A stretch of 41,151 nucleotides of DNA, from NCBI GenBank assembly GCA_902761905.1, contig CACWMK010000036.1, positions 1 through 41,151 on the forward strand. The letters are read 5' to 3'. Positions 8,486 through 16,961 of this stretch are shown piece by piece. This stretch comes from an uncultured Prevotellaceae bacterium (GTDB taxonomy: Bacteria; Bacteroidota; Bacteroidia; Bacteroidales; Bacteroidaceae). The notes under the pieces are model-generated. The model ran no database searches. It was not told where the DNA came from and saw nothing but the letters and a program-made list of their open reading frames with translations. A program made the position numbers and the translations under genes. The first letter of the stretch is position 1. Every line of letters starts with the position of its first letter.

Positions 8486-8495
8486 GTCTCCTGCG
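8471..8495. terminator. Perfect 10-bp hairpin spanning the receptor stop codon
   Basis: CGCAGGAGAC (8471-8480) and GTCTCCTGCG (8486-8495) pair perfectly around TTTAG, which contains the stop codon TAG (8483-8485). No T tract follows on either strand, so this is a transcript-end or RNA-protecting hairpin, possibly serving the convergent rplI operon too, rather than a classic intrinsic terminator. Confidence 0.65.
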
Positions 8496-8568
8496 CTCGC
8501 TGTTGTCATAATAAATAATGAATGCCTTACAGCTATTATTAATTGTTATGATTTAAAATCTTTTTGAC

Positions 8569-9159
8569 TTATGCCTCAGCTGGAGCGTCGATAGCCTCCA
8601 GAGCCTCAGCCTCGTCGGCAGCCTCAGCAGCCTCTGCCTGATCAGCAGCAGCCTTCTTAGCGTCGGCAGCAGCCTTGATGGCAGCCTCAGCCTCGGCAGC
8701 AGCCTGCAGCTCAGCAGCGTTCTCAGCAACTACCTTAACAGGCAGCTCAACGATTACCTCCTTGTGGAAGTGTACCAGAGCTGAGTAGTCACCGATGCGC
8801 TTAGCATCCTTCATGGTGATGATCTTACGATCAACCTCCTTACCGAGCTTAGCGAGCTCCTCAGCTACCTGAGCAGCACCTACAGAACCATAGAGCTGGC
8901 CAGTAGCGCTAACCTTAGCGGCAATCTCGAGGGCAACACCATTAAGCTGAGCAGCCTTCTCCTCAGCAGCAGCCTTGAGGGCAGCCAGCTTGTGAGCCTG
9001 CTGCTTCAGGTTCTCTGCGAGAATCTTCTTAGCTGAAGGGCTAGCGATAACACCCTTACCCTGAGGAATCAGGTAGTTACGGCCATAACCAGACTTAACA
9101 TTCACGATATCGTTCTTGAATCCCAGACCGATAATATCTTCTTTCAGTATAATTTCCAT
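8569..9159 (-). CDS. rplI: 50S ribosomal protein bL9 with alanine-rich C-terminal extension
   Basis: The product has 196 residues. The N-terminal rRNA-binding domain starts MEIILKEDIIGLGFKNDIVNVKSGYGRNYLIP, followed by the long connecting helix (KILAENLKQQAHKLAALK) and the C-terminal domain up to about residue 148 (VHFHKEVIVELPVKVV). Ordinary bL9 ends there. Here about 46 extra residues follow, almost entirely Ala, Glu, Asp and Lys, predicted as one long helix. It is the last gene of rpsF-rpsR-rplI, 22 bases after rpsR. Confidence 0.97.
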   Translation of the reverse strand: MEIILKEDIIGLGFKNDIVNVKSGYGRNYLIPQGKGVIASPSAKKILAENLKQQAHKLAALKAAAEEKAAQLNGVALEIAAKVSATGQLYGSVGAAQVAEELAKLGKEVDRKIITMKDAKRIGDYSALVHFHKEVIVELPVKVVAENAAELQAAAEAEAAIKAAADAKKAAADQAEAAEAADEAEALEAIDAPAEA

Positions 9160-9181
9160 AATCTTGCGTCCTCCTCTTTAA

Positions 9182-9412
9182 TTACTTCATCAAATCGGTT
9201 ACGTAAGGCAGCAGTGCGATCTGGCGGGCACGCTTAACGGCCTGAGCCACACGGCGCTGATACTTAAGAGATGTTCCAGTGATGCGGCGGGGAAGAATCT
9301 TACCCTGCTCGTTGAGGAACTTCTTCAGGAACTCGGGATCCTTGTAGTCGATGTACTTGATACCGCTCTTCGAAGGAGCTGTCAAATAACGGATTTCACT
9401 CTGTTCTGCCAT
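9182..9412 (-). CDS. rpsR: 30S ribosomal protein bS18
   Basis: The product has 76 residues with the family core [48 protein letters not shown]. It binds bS6 on the platform of the small subunit, and the two genes are adjacent, three bases apart, as in most bacteria. There are no cysteines, so this is the zinc-free form. Confidence 0.97.
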   Translation of the reverse strand: MAEQSEIRYLTAPSKSGIKYIDYKDPEFLKKFLNEQGKILPRRITGTSLKYQRRVAQAVKRARQIALLPYVTDLMK

Positions 9413-9415
9413 AGT

Positions 9416-9760
9416 TTAAGCCTCCTCTTTTTTACCAAGCTTTGCGCGACGCTTCTCGGCGTACTCTGCAGCATACTTGTCAAGTTTAACTGTCTGGAAA
9501 CGAATAACCTTCTCGTCACGACGGAAAGCTGTCTCCAATGTCTTAATCACTTCTGGCTCAGCCTTGAACTCTACCAGGCAGTAGAAACCTGTAGACTTCT
9601 TCTGAATAGCATAAGCCATCTTCTTCAATCCCCAGGCCTCTTCGTTGATGATCTCTGCGCCCTTATCGGTCAGGACCTTCTTGAATTTTGCGGCCGTTTC
9701 CTTCATCTGCTCATCAGACAAAACGGGAGTTAAAATGAAAACGGTTTCGTATTGATTCAT
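9416..9760 (-). CDS. rpsF: 30S ribosomal protein bS6
   Basis: The product has 114 residues starting [19 protein letters not shown], with the conserved [22 protein letters not shown] segment and a charged tail ending GKKEEA. It is the first gene of the operon. In many bacteria the bS6-bS18 pair represses its own mRNA through a leader structure. The leader here is short (about 45 nt from the predicted start), and I see no clear copy of that structure. Confidence 0.97.
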   Translation of the reverse strand: MNQYETVFILTPVLSDEQMKETAAKFKKVLTDKGAEIINEEAWGLKKMAYAIQKKSTGFYCLVEFKAEPEVIKTLETAFRRDEKVIRFQTVKLDKYAAEYAEKRRAKLGKKEEA

Positions 9761-9810
9761 ACTACGATAAAAAATAAATTAATTAATTAATATTTTGCTT
9801 AAAGCGGGTG

Positions 9811-9818
9811 CAAAGGTA
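9811..9818 (-). promoter_or_regulatory. -7 box of the rpsF operon promoter
   Basis: The minus strand reads TACCTTTG, a perfect -7 match about 50 bases before the rpsF ATG. Where the -33 TTG should be (about 9838) lies the heptamer repeat 9828-9859, which offers no TTG on this strand. Confidence 0.6.
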
Positions 9819-9826
9819 CAAAATTT

Positions 9827-9859
<33 letters not shown>

Positions 9860-9877
9860 CCCAAACTTTAACTAACT

Positions 9878-10069
9878 TTAATACTTTTCACCCCTTTTCT
9901 GTTGCCGAACGTGTAGAACTGCACCTAAAATGATGATTATCAGGCCCGTAAGAAGCACCAGATTATAGCGGGTGAATCCGGCCAGATAACTGACAATCAA
10001 AAGGAGAGCACCGGTGATGACCAGTGCTACTCCAAGATATGTATCGAATAGATGTCGCAGATTGCTCAT
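9878..10069 (-). CDS. Small membrane protein with two helices
   Basis: The product has 63 residues: two transmembrane helices (about 10-30 and 36-54, LGVALVITGALLLIVSYLAG and LVLLTGLIIIILGAVLHV) with a basic end (RQQKRGEKY). Its ATG directly follows the stop codon of the response regulator with no gap, so it is co-translated with that system. I do not recognise the family. Small proteins of this shape sometimes tune histidine kinases, but nothing in the sequence proves that here. Confidence 0.75.
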   Translation of the reverse strand: MSNLRHLFDTYLGVALVITGALLLIVSYLAGFTRYNLVLLTGLIIIILGAVLHVRQQKRGEKY

Positions 10070-10780
10070 TTACTCCTCCTCAGCCTCTGGGGTGATAAGT
10101 TTGTAACCCTTGCCGTGGATGTTGATAATCTCGATCTGAGGATCGTCCTTGAGGTGCTTGCGCAGCTTGGTGATGTAAACATCCATAGAGCGGGCGTTGA
10201 AGTAGTTGTCGTCAATCCAAATAGTCTTCAGTGCGAAGTCGCGCTGCAGAATCTCGTTAGAGTGACTGCACAGCAGGGCCAGCAGCTCGTTCTCCTTGGT
10301 GGTAAGCTTGGTCTGCTTCTCACCGATCTGCAGCAACTGCTTCTGGGTGTCGAATGTGAACTCGCCCAGGTGGTAAACTGTGCTCTCGCGGCTCTTCTTG
10401 CCCTTGGTGCGGCGCAGGATGGCCTCAATACGGAATACGAGCTCCTCCATAGAGAAGGGCTTGGTGATATAGTCGTCGGCACCCAGCTTGAATCCCTCGA
10501 GGATATCCTCCTTGAGTGTCTTGGCTGTCAGGAAGATAATGGGCACGTCGGTGTTGGCCGAACGGATCTCCTGAGCCAGGGTAAAACCGTCCTTCTTTGG
10601 CATCATTACATCGAGCACACAAATGTCGAATTTTGTCTTCAGGAAAGCCTTGAAGCCAGCCTCACCATCCGAACAGAGTTCTGCTACAAAGCCTTTGGCC
10701 TGCAAATACTCACGGAGCAGCATGCCGAGGTTCTCGTCGTCCTCGCATAGCAAGATTTTTACTTTGTTGTCGTCCATCAT
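10070..10780 (-). CDS. rprY: OmpR-family response regulator, RprY type
   Basis: The product has 236 residues. The receiver domain (5-120) has the acidic pair in LLCEDDEN, the phospho-acceptor Asp57 (CVLDVMMPKKDG) and Lys in FLTAKT. The winged-helix domain (about 135-230) contains TTKENELLALLCSHSNEIL and the recognition part RSMDVYITKLRKHLKDD, ending GKGYKLI. It lies downstream of its kinase gene after 33 bases. Length, sequence and pairing agree with RprY of Bacteroides. Its targets in this organism are not shown. Confidence 0.9.
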   Translation of the reverse strand: MMDDNKVKILLCEDDENLGMLLREYLQAKGFVAELCSDGEAGFKAFLKTKFDICVLDVMMPKKDGFTLAQEIRSANTDVPIIFLTAKTLKEDILEGFKLGADDYITKPFSMEELVFRIEAILRRTKGKKSRESTVYHLGEFTFDTQKQLLQIGEKQTKLTTKENELLALLCSHSNEILQRDFALKTIWIDDNYFNARSMDVYITKLRKHLKDDPQIEIINIHGKGYKLITPEAEEE

Positions 10781-10813
10781 AATTCTAAATGTTTTATGTG
10801 TTAATACTATTGT

Positions 10814-12376
10814 TTATTTATCATCTTCTTTGAGCACGGGCAGCGATACGGTGAAGGTGGTACCCTTACCCAGTTCGCTCTCGCATTTTATCTCGCCCTC
10901 GTGCAGATTGATAATCTTCTTAACGTAGGCCAGACCCAGTCCGAAGCCTTTTACATCGTGAACATTGCCGGTATGCACGCGGTAGAACTTGTCGAATATC
11001 TTCTTGACGTTCTCCTTCTTGATGCCCTGACCTGTGTCGCGGATAGAGAAACACAAGCGGTCCTTATCGTTCCATGTCTTGATGTAGATATCGAGCGGCT
11101 CTTCGGGCTTGCGATACTTCACAGCGTTGTCCATCAGATTGGTAATGGCGTTCTGGAAGTGAACCTCGTCGACAAAGAGTGCTGAGTCGACTGCCTCGAT
11201 TTCGGTATATATCTTACCGCCGGTATGCTCTACACGCAGTGAGAACGACTGGGCGATATTCTCGATCATCTCGTTGAGGTCGAGCTCCTTCTTCTTGAAC
11301 ACGATGCTCTTCTTGTCGAACATCGACATCTGCAGTACCTTCTCTACGAGGAATCGCAGACGCTTTGACTCATCAGAAATGACGCCGCTGAGGTGCTTGG
11401 TCATCTGCTCCGACTTGGTTACGCTATCATCGTTCATCATCTGGGCAGCCAGCGAGATTGATGCAATAGGCGTCTTGAGCTCGTGAGTCATATTATTGAT
11501 GAAGTCGTTCTTAATCTCAGTGAGTCGCTTCTGGCGGAAAATGACCACGATGGTAAAGAGGAACGTGAGCAGCAGGAACACGGTGAACACCACAGCCGGA
11601 ATCATGAAGCGCACACTCGAGAAGATGTATGAACTCATGTCGGGGAAGTGGATTTTTACTACTCCCTTCTTCGACGATGGGTCGTTGTTGAACAGCGTCT
11701 GCTGGTAATAGTACTCCTCGCCTTCGGCCGAGTACTCAGGACAGCGATAAACCTCGCGACCATCGGATGTCTCAACACGGAAGTGATAAGGCACATTGAT
11801 ACCATTATTGAGCAACTCTACACGTATGTCCTGATCAAGCATCTTGAAGTTGATACGCTCCTTGAGGGGCTTGTCGCTGGCGGTATACAGGATGTTGTAG
11901 ACCACCTCATCAAGTAGTGCGCGCTGATACTGATAACGGTTGCGCACAATCTCCTGCAGCGACTTAGATGCTTCAGCAATACTGTTCTTATCGGTGCGCA
12001 GAATCATAGCCTTTGGCACGTTGGCTGGACGGATGGCAAAGGTCTTGAGTTCGAAGCTGGAGTAGACAGTACCATCATCAGCAGCAACAGCAAACTGGTG
12101 AGAGTGCTTAATGGTGCCGTCGAGACCATCTACGATCACAGAATCCTGCTTATAGGCCTTGCGCTCGGTAGCCTTCAGGTCCTTCTCAAGGTATCGCTTG
12201 GTCTCGTTCATCTCGAGATTGCGCGAAGCCTGATACAAGCTGCGGTAAACCGACTCGTCGAACTGTTCCTTCTTCATCTTCGCCATCTCCTTGATGTACG
12301 AAATCTGAAGATAGAGCAGGCTTACAAACGAGAGGCCCATTATTATTGCTATAATCCAAATCGTTCTTTTCTTCAT
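10814..12376 (-). CDS. rprX: Sensor histidine kinase, RprX type
   Basis: The product has 520 residues from the ATG at 12376. An in-frame start at 12418 lies upstream of the promoter -7 box (12385-12392) and is ruled out. Helix 1 (about 5-24) and helix 2 (about 256-280) enclose a large periplasmic sensor domain. The H-box NNMTHELKTPIAS carries the phospho-acceptor His (about 297). N-box (NAITNLMDNAVKY), G1 (DTGQGI), F (IFDKFYR) and G2 (GFGLGLAYV) are intact, so this is an active kinase. No HAMP domain is evident. It is the first gene of the operon with rprY and the small membrane protein. The 5' leader is only a few bases long. Confidence 0.9.
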   Translation of the reverse strand: MKKRTIWIIAIIMGLSFVSLLYLQISYIKEMAKMKKEQFDESVYRSLYQASRNLEMNETKRYLEKDLKATERKAYKQDSVIVDGLDGTIKHSHQFAVAADDGTVYSSFELKTFAIRPANVPKAMILRTDKNSIAEASKSLQEIVRNRYQYQRALLDEVVYNILYTASDKPLKERINFKMLDQDIRVELLNNGINVPYHFRVETSDGREVYRCPEYSAEGEEYYYQQTLFNNDPSSKKGVVKIHFPDMSSYIFSSVRFMIPAVVFTVFLLLTFLFTIVVIFRQKRLTEIKNDFINNMTHELKTPIASISLAAQMMNDDSVTKSEQMTKHLSGVISDESKRLRFLVEKVLQMSMFDKKSIVFKKKELDLNEMIENIAQSFSLRVEHTGGKIYTEIEAVDSALFVDEVHFQNAITNLMDNAVKYRKPEEPLDIYIKTWNDKDRLCFSIRDTGQGIKKENVKKIFDKFYRVHTGNVHDVKGFGLGLAYVKKIINLHEGEIKCESELGKGTTFTVSLPVLKEDDK

Positions 12377-12384
12377 AACGATTG

Positions 12385-12418
12385 CAAAGATAAGCGATTT
12401 CTTAATTCGACGTATCAA
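12385..12418 (-). promoter_or_regulatory. Promoter of rprX-rprY
   Basis: The minus strand has TATCTTTG (12385-12392), a perfect -7 box, with TTG at 12416-12418 after 23 bases, slightly longer than usual. The predicted start lies only a few bases before the ATG at 12376, so the mRNA is almost leaderless. Confidence 0.6.
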
Positions 12419-12491
12419 AAATGTTAATTATTTGCGACTGATTGTGCAAATTTAACTGATTATAGAGATTTTAGTTACAAATACGCAATTA

Positions 12492-12527
12492 TAAAAAGAA
12501 CCCCCGCTACATAAATAACGGGGATTC
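12492..12527 (-). terminator. Intrinsic terminator of the EF-G paralogue gene
   Basis: The minus strand folds as GAATCCCCGTTA (12527-12516), loop of six, TAGCGGGGGTTC (12509-12498): twelve pairs with two G-T wobbles, followed by TTTTT (12497-12493). It stands 25 bases after the stop codon. Confidence 0.85.
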
Positions 12528-12551
12528 TGTGTAAATATCGGTATGAGGGGA

Positions 12552-14711
12552 TTAATCCTCTTCCTTGGTCTCTTCCTCGTGCTGCTTGATGAGTGCCTGC
12601 TGGATATCGTTGGGCACAAGCTCGTAGCTAGAGAAACTGGTTGAGAACGATGCACGACCACCGGTGAGCGAGCTCAGAGCGATAGAGTAGCTAGAGAGTT
12701 CCTTGAGAGGAATCTTGGCGCTAAGCTTCTGATAACCGCCCTCTGAGTCCATACCCATGATGATGGCACGACGGCCCTGCAGGTCGCTCATTACATCACC
12801 CATGTAGTCGCCTGGAACCAGCACCTCGAGATCGTAGATAGGCTCGAGAACCTTTGGACCGGCCTCCTTGAAGGCTGCCGAGAAGGCATTACGTGCGGCC
12901 AGCATGAACGAAAGTTCGTTAGAGTCAACTGGGTGCATCTTACCATCGTAAACGATCACACGAACGTCGCGAGCGTAAGAACCTGTGAGTGGGCCCTGCT
13001 CCATGCGCTCCATCACACCCTTAAGGATGGCTGGCATAAAGCGCATATCGATAGCACCACCTACTACAGAGTTGATGAACACGAGCTTGCCGCCCCAATC
13101 GAGGTTGACTTCCTCCTTACCCTTAATGTTCATCTTGAACTCCTGACCGTTGATCTTGAACGATGTAGGATCGGGCATGCCCTCGGTGTAAGGCTCAACG
13201 ATCAGGTGAACCTCGCCGAACTGACCTGCACCACCCGACTGTTTCTTATGACGATAGTCGGCACGTGCCATCTTGGTGATAGTCTCACGATATGGGATCT
13301 TTGGCTCGAGATACTCAATCTGGATCTTCTCGTTGTTCTCCATACGCCACTTCAAGGTGCGCAGGTGGAACTCACCCTGACCATGAACGATAATCTGGCG
13401 CAACTCCTTAGACTGCTCGATAACCCATGTAGGATCCTCCTGACGCATCTTCTGCAGAGCGGTCATCATCTTCTCAGTCTCGCTCTCGTTTACAGCCTTG
13501 ATGGCGCGAGAGAACTTAGAGTTAGGATACTTGATGAAGTTGAACTTATTCTCTACATCCTTGCCATTCAGGGTGTTACCGGTCTTAACGTCCTTAAGCT
13601 TAACGGTACAACCGATATCGCCGGCACGAAGCTCGTCGACCTGAATACGGTTGGCTCCTGCACAAGCGTAGATGGTACCCATACGCTCCTTAGAACCGCG
13701 ATCGGCATTGGTAAGATCGTCGCCGCTCTTAACCACACCGCTCATTACCTTGAAGTAAGATACCTCGCCGATATGTGGCTCGACACCTGTCTTGAAGAAA
13801 TAGAGTGATGTAGGAGCACTAGCGTCGGCAGGAACATCCTGACCAGCTGCGTTCTGGATAACTGGCATGTCGCTTACGAATGGAACAACATTGCCAAGGA
13901 ACTCCATCAGACGGCGAACACCCATGTCCTTACCTGCACATACGCAGAATACAGGATAGATGCTGCGTGTAACCATACCCTTGCGGATACCCTCACGCAT
14001 CTCGTCCTCGCTCAGGTCTTCGCTCTCGAAGAACTTCTCCATCAGAGTGTCGTCGCCAGCGGCAGCGGCCTCAACGAGCTTTGCCTTCCACTCCTTAGCC
14101 TTCTCCAACTGGTCGGCAGGTACATCCTCGATGATAGGAGCTCCACCTTCGGGTTTCCATGAATATTTCTTCATCAAGAGCACGTCGATGACGGCGTTGA
14201 ATCCAGGACCAGTAGCGATAGGATACTGAACGGGAACACAGTTAGGACCGTAAACCTCCTTGAGCTGGTTAAGAATCTGATCGAAATCGCAGTTCTCGCG
14301 GTCGAGCTGGTTAACTAGGAAGATTACTGGCTTCTTCAGCTTCTCAGTATTGCGGAAAGCGTTCATCGTACCTACCTCGGGACCATACTGGCCGTTGATA
14401 AGGATGACAGCCTGATCGGTAACGTTCATAGCGGTAATTGATCCGCCAACGAAGTCATCAGAACCCGGACAGTCGATGATGTTAAGCTTCTTGTTATTCC
14501 ACTCTACATGGAATACAGTAGAAAACACCGAGTAGCCATATTCCTGCTCAACAGGGAAATAATCGCTAACGGTGTTCTTCTGCTCAACTGAGCCACGACG
14601 CTTGATGATACCTGCTTCGTAAAGCATACTTTCGGCAAGAGTGGTCTTGCCGCTACCCGCACTGCCAATGAGTGCAATGTTTTTAATTTCGTTAGTCTGA
14701 TATACCTTCAT
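12552..14711 (-). CDS. Elongation factor G paralogue (EF-G2 type) with altered GTPase motifs
   Basis: The product has 719 residues, full EF-G length, with domains I-V present. G1 is intact (GSAGSGKT, 16-23), but G3 reads DCPGSDDF (80-87) where EF-G has DTPGHVDF: the catalytic His is Ser84. G4 is NQLD (134-137) instead of NKMD. The domain IV tip is also changed (GKMHPVDSNELSF). This matches the EF-G2 of Bacteroides, reported to promote translation without GTP hydrolysis and to support gut colonisation. The main fusA normally lies in the str operon and is not in this window. The gene stands alone, with a promoter (14750-14780) and a terminator (12492-12527). A ribosome-rescue or tetracycline-protection role is less likely. 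Confidence 0.88.
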   Translation of the reverse strand: MKVYQTNEIKNIALIGSAGSGKTTLAESMLYEAGIIKRRGSVEQKNTVSDYFPVEQEYGYSVFSTVFHVEWNNKKLNIIDCPGSDDFVGGSITAMNVTDQAVILINGQYGPEVGTMNAFRNTEKLKKPVIFLVNQLDRENCDFDQILNQLKEVYGPNCVPVQYPIATGPGFNAVIDVLLMKKYSWKPEGGAPIIEDVPADQLEKAKEWKAKLVEAAAAGDDTLMEKFFESEDLSEDEMREGIRKGMVTRSIYPVFCVCAGKDMGVRRLMEFLGNVVPFVSDMPVIQNAAGQDVPADASAPTSLYFFKTGVEPHIGEVSYFKVMSGVVKSGDDLTNADRGSKERMGTIYACAGANRIQVDELRAGDIGCTVKLKDVKTGNTLNGKDVENKFNFIKYPNSKFSRAIKAVNESETEKMMTALQKMRQEDPTWVIEQSKELRQIIVHGQGEFHLRTLKWRMENNEKIQIEYLEPKIPYRETITKMARADYRHKKQSGGAGQFGEVHLIVEPYTEGMPDPTSFKINGQEFKMNIKGKEEVNLDWGGKLVFINSVVGGAIDMRFMPAILKGVMERMEQGPLTGSYARDVRVIVYDGKMHPVDSNELSFMLAARNAFSAAFKEAGPKVLEPIYDLEVLVPGDYMGDVMSDLQGRRAIIMGMDSEGGYQKLSAKIPLKELSSYSIALSSLTGGRASFSTSFSSYELVPNDIQQALIKQHEEETKEED

Positions 14712-14749
14712 ATCTTTTCAGCTTTAGGTGAATAATCTTATATCGGGCA

Positions 14750-14780
14750 CTAAAGTAGGCATTTTTTGAGAAAACACCAA
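14750..14780 (-). promoter_or_regulatory. Promoter of the EF-G paralogue gene
   Basis: The minus strand has TTTGG with TTG at 14778-14780, a 20-base spacer and TACTTTAG (14750-14757), one mismatch from the -7 consensus. The leader would be about 35 bases. Confidence 0.5.
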
Positions 14781-14816
14781 AGAATTCTTCCAAATATTAA
14801 ACTAAATTAGCATTTT

Positions 14817-14835
14817 GAGCGGCAGATAGCCGCTC
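14817..14835. repeat. Short inverted repeat between divergent promoters
   Basis: GAGCGGC (14817-14823) and GCCGCTC (14829-14835) pair perfectly around AGATA. It lies between the EF-G and hemW promoters and may be a hairpin or a regulator binding site. Confidence 0.5.
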
Positions 14836-14852
14836 GAAGTTACTCACATTCG

Positions 14853-14880
14853 AAAATAACCAAATGAAATTTGGTATTTT
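14853..14880. repeat. Inverted repeat overlapping the hemW -33 box
   Basis: AAAATAACCAAAT (14853-14865) and ATTTGGTATTTT (14869-14880) are complementary except for one extra A. The right arm contains the TTTGG of the hemW promoter, so this is a possible operator. Confidence 0.45.
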
Positions 14881-14901
14881 ACTCATTTAATCGTAACTTT
14901 G
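14870..14901 (+). promoter_or_regulatory. Promoter of hemW
   Basis: TTTG (14870-14873), a 20-base spacer and TAACTTTG (14894-14901) fit the Bacteroidetes promoter exactly. The start site would be near 14907, giving a leader of about 14 bases. Confidence 0.75.
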
Positions 14902-14920
14902 CCCCCAAAATAAGGAAAAA

Positions 14921-16027
14921 GTGGCGGGGTTATATGTACATATTCCGTTTTGTAGCAGCCGATGTGTGTACTGCGGCTTCTATTCGACCACGGGGCTGGA
15001 GCTTCGCGACAGGTATGTCGACGCTGTTTGCCGCGAGATAAAGATGCGCCCATCCACCGAGCCCGTCGGCACTATATATCTGGGTGGAGGTACACCAAGT
15101 CAGCTATCCCCTACCCACCTGAAGAGGATACTTGATACTATATATATATATAATAAGGTGGAAAACGATGCTGAGATAACGATGGAGGCAAACCCTGATG
15201 ATATAACCAGCGAGTTTGTGGCCACGCTACAGCAGCTGCCCATCAACCGCATATCGATGGGCACTCAGACTTTTGACGACGAGCGACTGAAGTTTCTGCA
15301 TCGACGCCACACCGCATCACAAGTGCCAGCAGCTGTATCGGCCTTGCGCCAAGCGGGATTCAAGAACATAAGCATAGACCTGATATACGGATTCCCCAAC
15401 CAGACACTAGATGAGTGGAAGGCAGATATAGACGAGGCGCTGCGACTGGACGTAGAGCACATATCGACCTACTGTCTGATGTACGAAGAGGGAACGGCGC
15501 TATACAGACTGCTGGAGCAAGGCAAGGTGCAGGAGATAGACGAGGAACTGGAGCGACAGATGTACTACACGCTGATAGAGCGACTGGAATCGGCGGGATA
15601 TGAGCACTACGAGATTTCGAACTTTGCCCGCCCAGGGTATCGCAGTCGTCACAACAGCAGCTACTGGAAGGGCGTACCTTATATCGGTGTAGGCGCAGCA
15701 GCCCACTCGTATGATGTAAAGACACGCAGCTGGAACATAGCCGACATACGTCAGTACATCGAGGGTATGGAGAAAGGCGAACGGGTATCAGACGAAGAGA
15801 CGCTGGACGAAGACACGAGATATAACGACGCGATAACGGTAGCGCTGAGAACCAGCGACGGACTGGACCTGAGCAAGCTGTCAGAAAAGCAGCGACGCTA
15901 CTGTATGGCCAACGCTCAGCGACACATCGACGCCAATCTGCTGAAACTGGCAGACGATCATCTTGCGCTAACAAAGGAGGGACTGTTTGTTAGCGATATG
16001 GTGATGAGCGACCTGATTATGATATAG
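14921..16027 (+). CDS. hemW: Radical SAM heme chaperone HemW
   Basis: The product has 368 residues from a GTG start; TAAGGAAAAA is a good ribosome site just before it and the family's usual start follows (AGLYVHIPFC). The radical SAM cluster motif CSSRCVYC uses Cys11, Cys15 and Cys18, and the extra aromatic-Cys pattern (CVYCGFYS) is that of HemW. The SAM-binding GGGTPS lies at about 54-59, and the HemW C-terminal wing (RYNDAITVALRTSDGLDL) is present. It lacks the features of the true oxygen-independent coproporphyrinogen oxidase HemN, with which it is often confused. It delivers heme to respiratory enzymes. Its 3' end overlaps the convergent lipoprotein gene by 11 bases. Confidence 0.92.
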   Translation: MAGLYVHIPFCSSRCVYCGFYSTTGLELRDRYVDAVCREIKMRPSTEPVGTIYLGGGTPSQLSPTHLKRILDTIYIYNKVENDAEITMEANPDDITSEFVATLQQLPINRISMGTQTFDDERLKFLHRRHTASQVPAAVSALRQAGFKNISIDLIYGFPNQTLDEWKADIDEALRLDVEHISTYCLMYEEGTALYRLLEQGKVQEIDEELERQMYYTLIERLESAGYEHYEISNFARPGYRSRHNSSYWKGVPYIGVGAAAHSYDVKTRSWNIADIRQYIEGMEKGERVSDEETLDEDTRYNDAITVALRTSDGLDLSKLSEKQRRYCMANAQRHIDANLLKLADDHLALTKEGLFVSDMVMSDLIMI

Positions 16028-16961
16028 ACTTTACGCGCTTGATGGCGAAATAGAAGTATGCTATCAGCAACGGGTAGCCTATATAATATAAGGTGGTGAT
16101 GCTGAACACCACATAGACCACAGCACAGATAGCACCCAAACCTACGAGATAAAGTATCGCATCGGCCAGCGGCAGACTGTGATACACGTCATCGATAGTG
16201 GCCAGACCAAGAATGATGATGGCCCAAACAGACGATATGAACACACCAAGCCAGAAGGGCAGCGCAAACGGATTGAGCGACGGATGATAATAGAAATGGC
16301 GCCACGTTTCAGGTCCGAACAGTTGGATGCTGCTATACAGTACTGCCGACGAAGCTATCAACAGGCAAAGGGCCGTGGGATAGAACGAAGGGATATCGTC
16401 GAAATGCACAATCTTAGAACCCTTACGCATCAGTCGGCGCAGGCCATAAGCCGCACCAGTGAGTATGCAGAAGGCCATAAACACCAGCAGGTGGGTATTT
16501 GAGAATGCATCGATGAACTGACTGATAGGATCGTCGGGCGACACCTTTGACAGGAGTTCGTTCTCGTGTATCCAGCCGAAGGTAAGCTGGTCGCGCGCCA
16601 CCTTTACCCAGACGGAATCGATCGAGTCAGACGGAACTGTCTTGATGTCGGCCACCACCACATGCTCATTACGGCGGATGGTGATGGAGTCCTTCTTCAT
16701 CTCCTCGCCGATAGATTCGAGCTCGATACTAACCACATCGGGCACCGACATATCGTCGGGCTGCTGGGCCACAACCACCAGCGAGTCGCCCGTAACCACA
16801 AAATTGTAGTTCTGGGTGTAGTGATGGGTTGTATAGAACGATATCGAATCGAGCTGCTGGGCTGTAAGGTCCCATGCATCAGGGGTGATGGGGCCGCGAT
16901 TGTAGCAGCCACACAGCAACAGCGAGACGAACAGAAGGCTAACGAGTCGACGCATGGACAT
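16017..16961 (-). CDS. Membrane-embedded lipoprotein of unknown function
   Basis: The product has 314 residues. A lipoprotein signal (LLFVSLLLCGC) puts a lipidated Cys near residue 19. The next 140 residues are a soluble, beta-rich domain containing an SH3-like turn (VWVKVARDQLTFGWIHENEL). From about 155 on there are four to five transmembrane helices (LLVFMAFCILTGAAYGL, FYPTALCLLIASSAVLY, FWLGVFISSVWAIIILGL, AILYLVGLGAICAVVYVVF, LYYIGYPLLIAYFYF). This combination points to the inner membrane with the N-terminal domain in the periplasm. The start overlaps the end of the U32 gene by 23 bases (a second ATG is at 16955). It is the last gene of the long minus-strand run. Confidence 0.75.
   Translation of the reverse strand: MSMRRLVSLLFVSLLLCGCYNRGPITPDAWDLTAQQLDSISFYTTHHYTQNYNFVVTGDSLVVVAQQPDDMSVPDVVSIELESIGEEMKKDSITIRRNEHVVVADIKTVPSDSIDSVWVKVARDQLTFGWIHENELLSKVSPDDPISQFIDAFSNTHLLVFMAFCILTGAAYGLRRLMRKGSKIVHFDDIPSFYPTALCLLIASSAVLYSSIQLFGPETWRHFYYHPSLNPFALPFWLGVFISSVWAIIILGLATIDDVYHSLPLADAILYLVGLGAICAVVYVVFSITTLYYIGYPLLIAYFYFAIKRVKSIS

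Noticed and set aside
15136-15152. TA dinucleotide run inside hemW
   Set aside because: It could slip, but it is short, encodes an acceptable Ile-Tyr stretch and the frame is intact, so I see no sign of switching.
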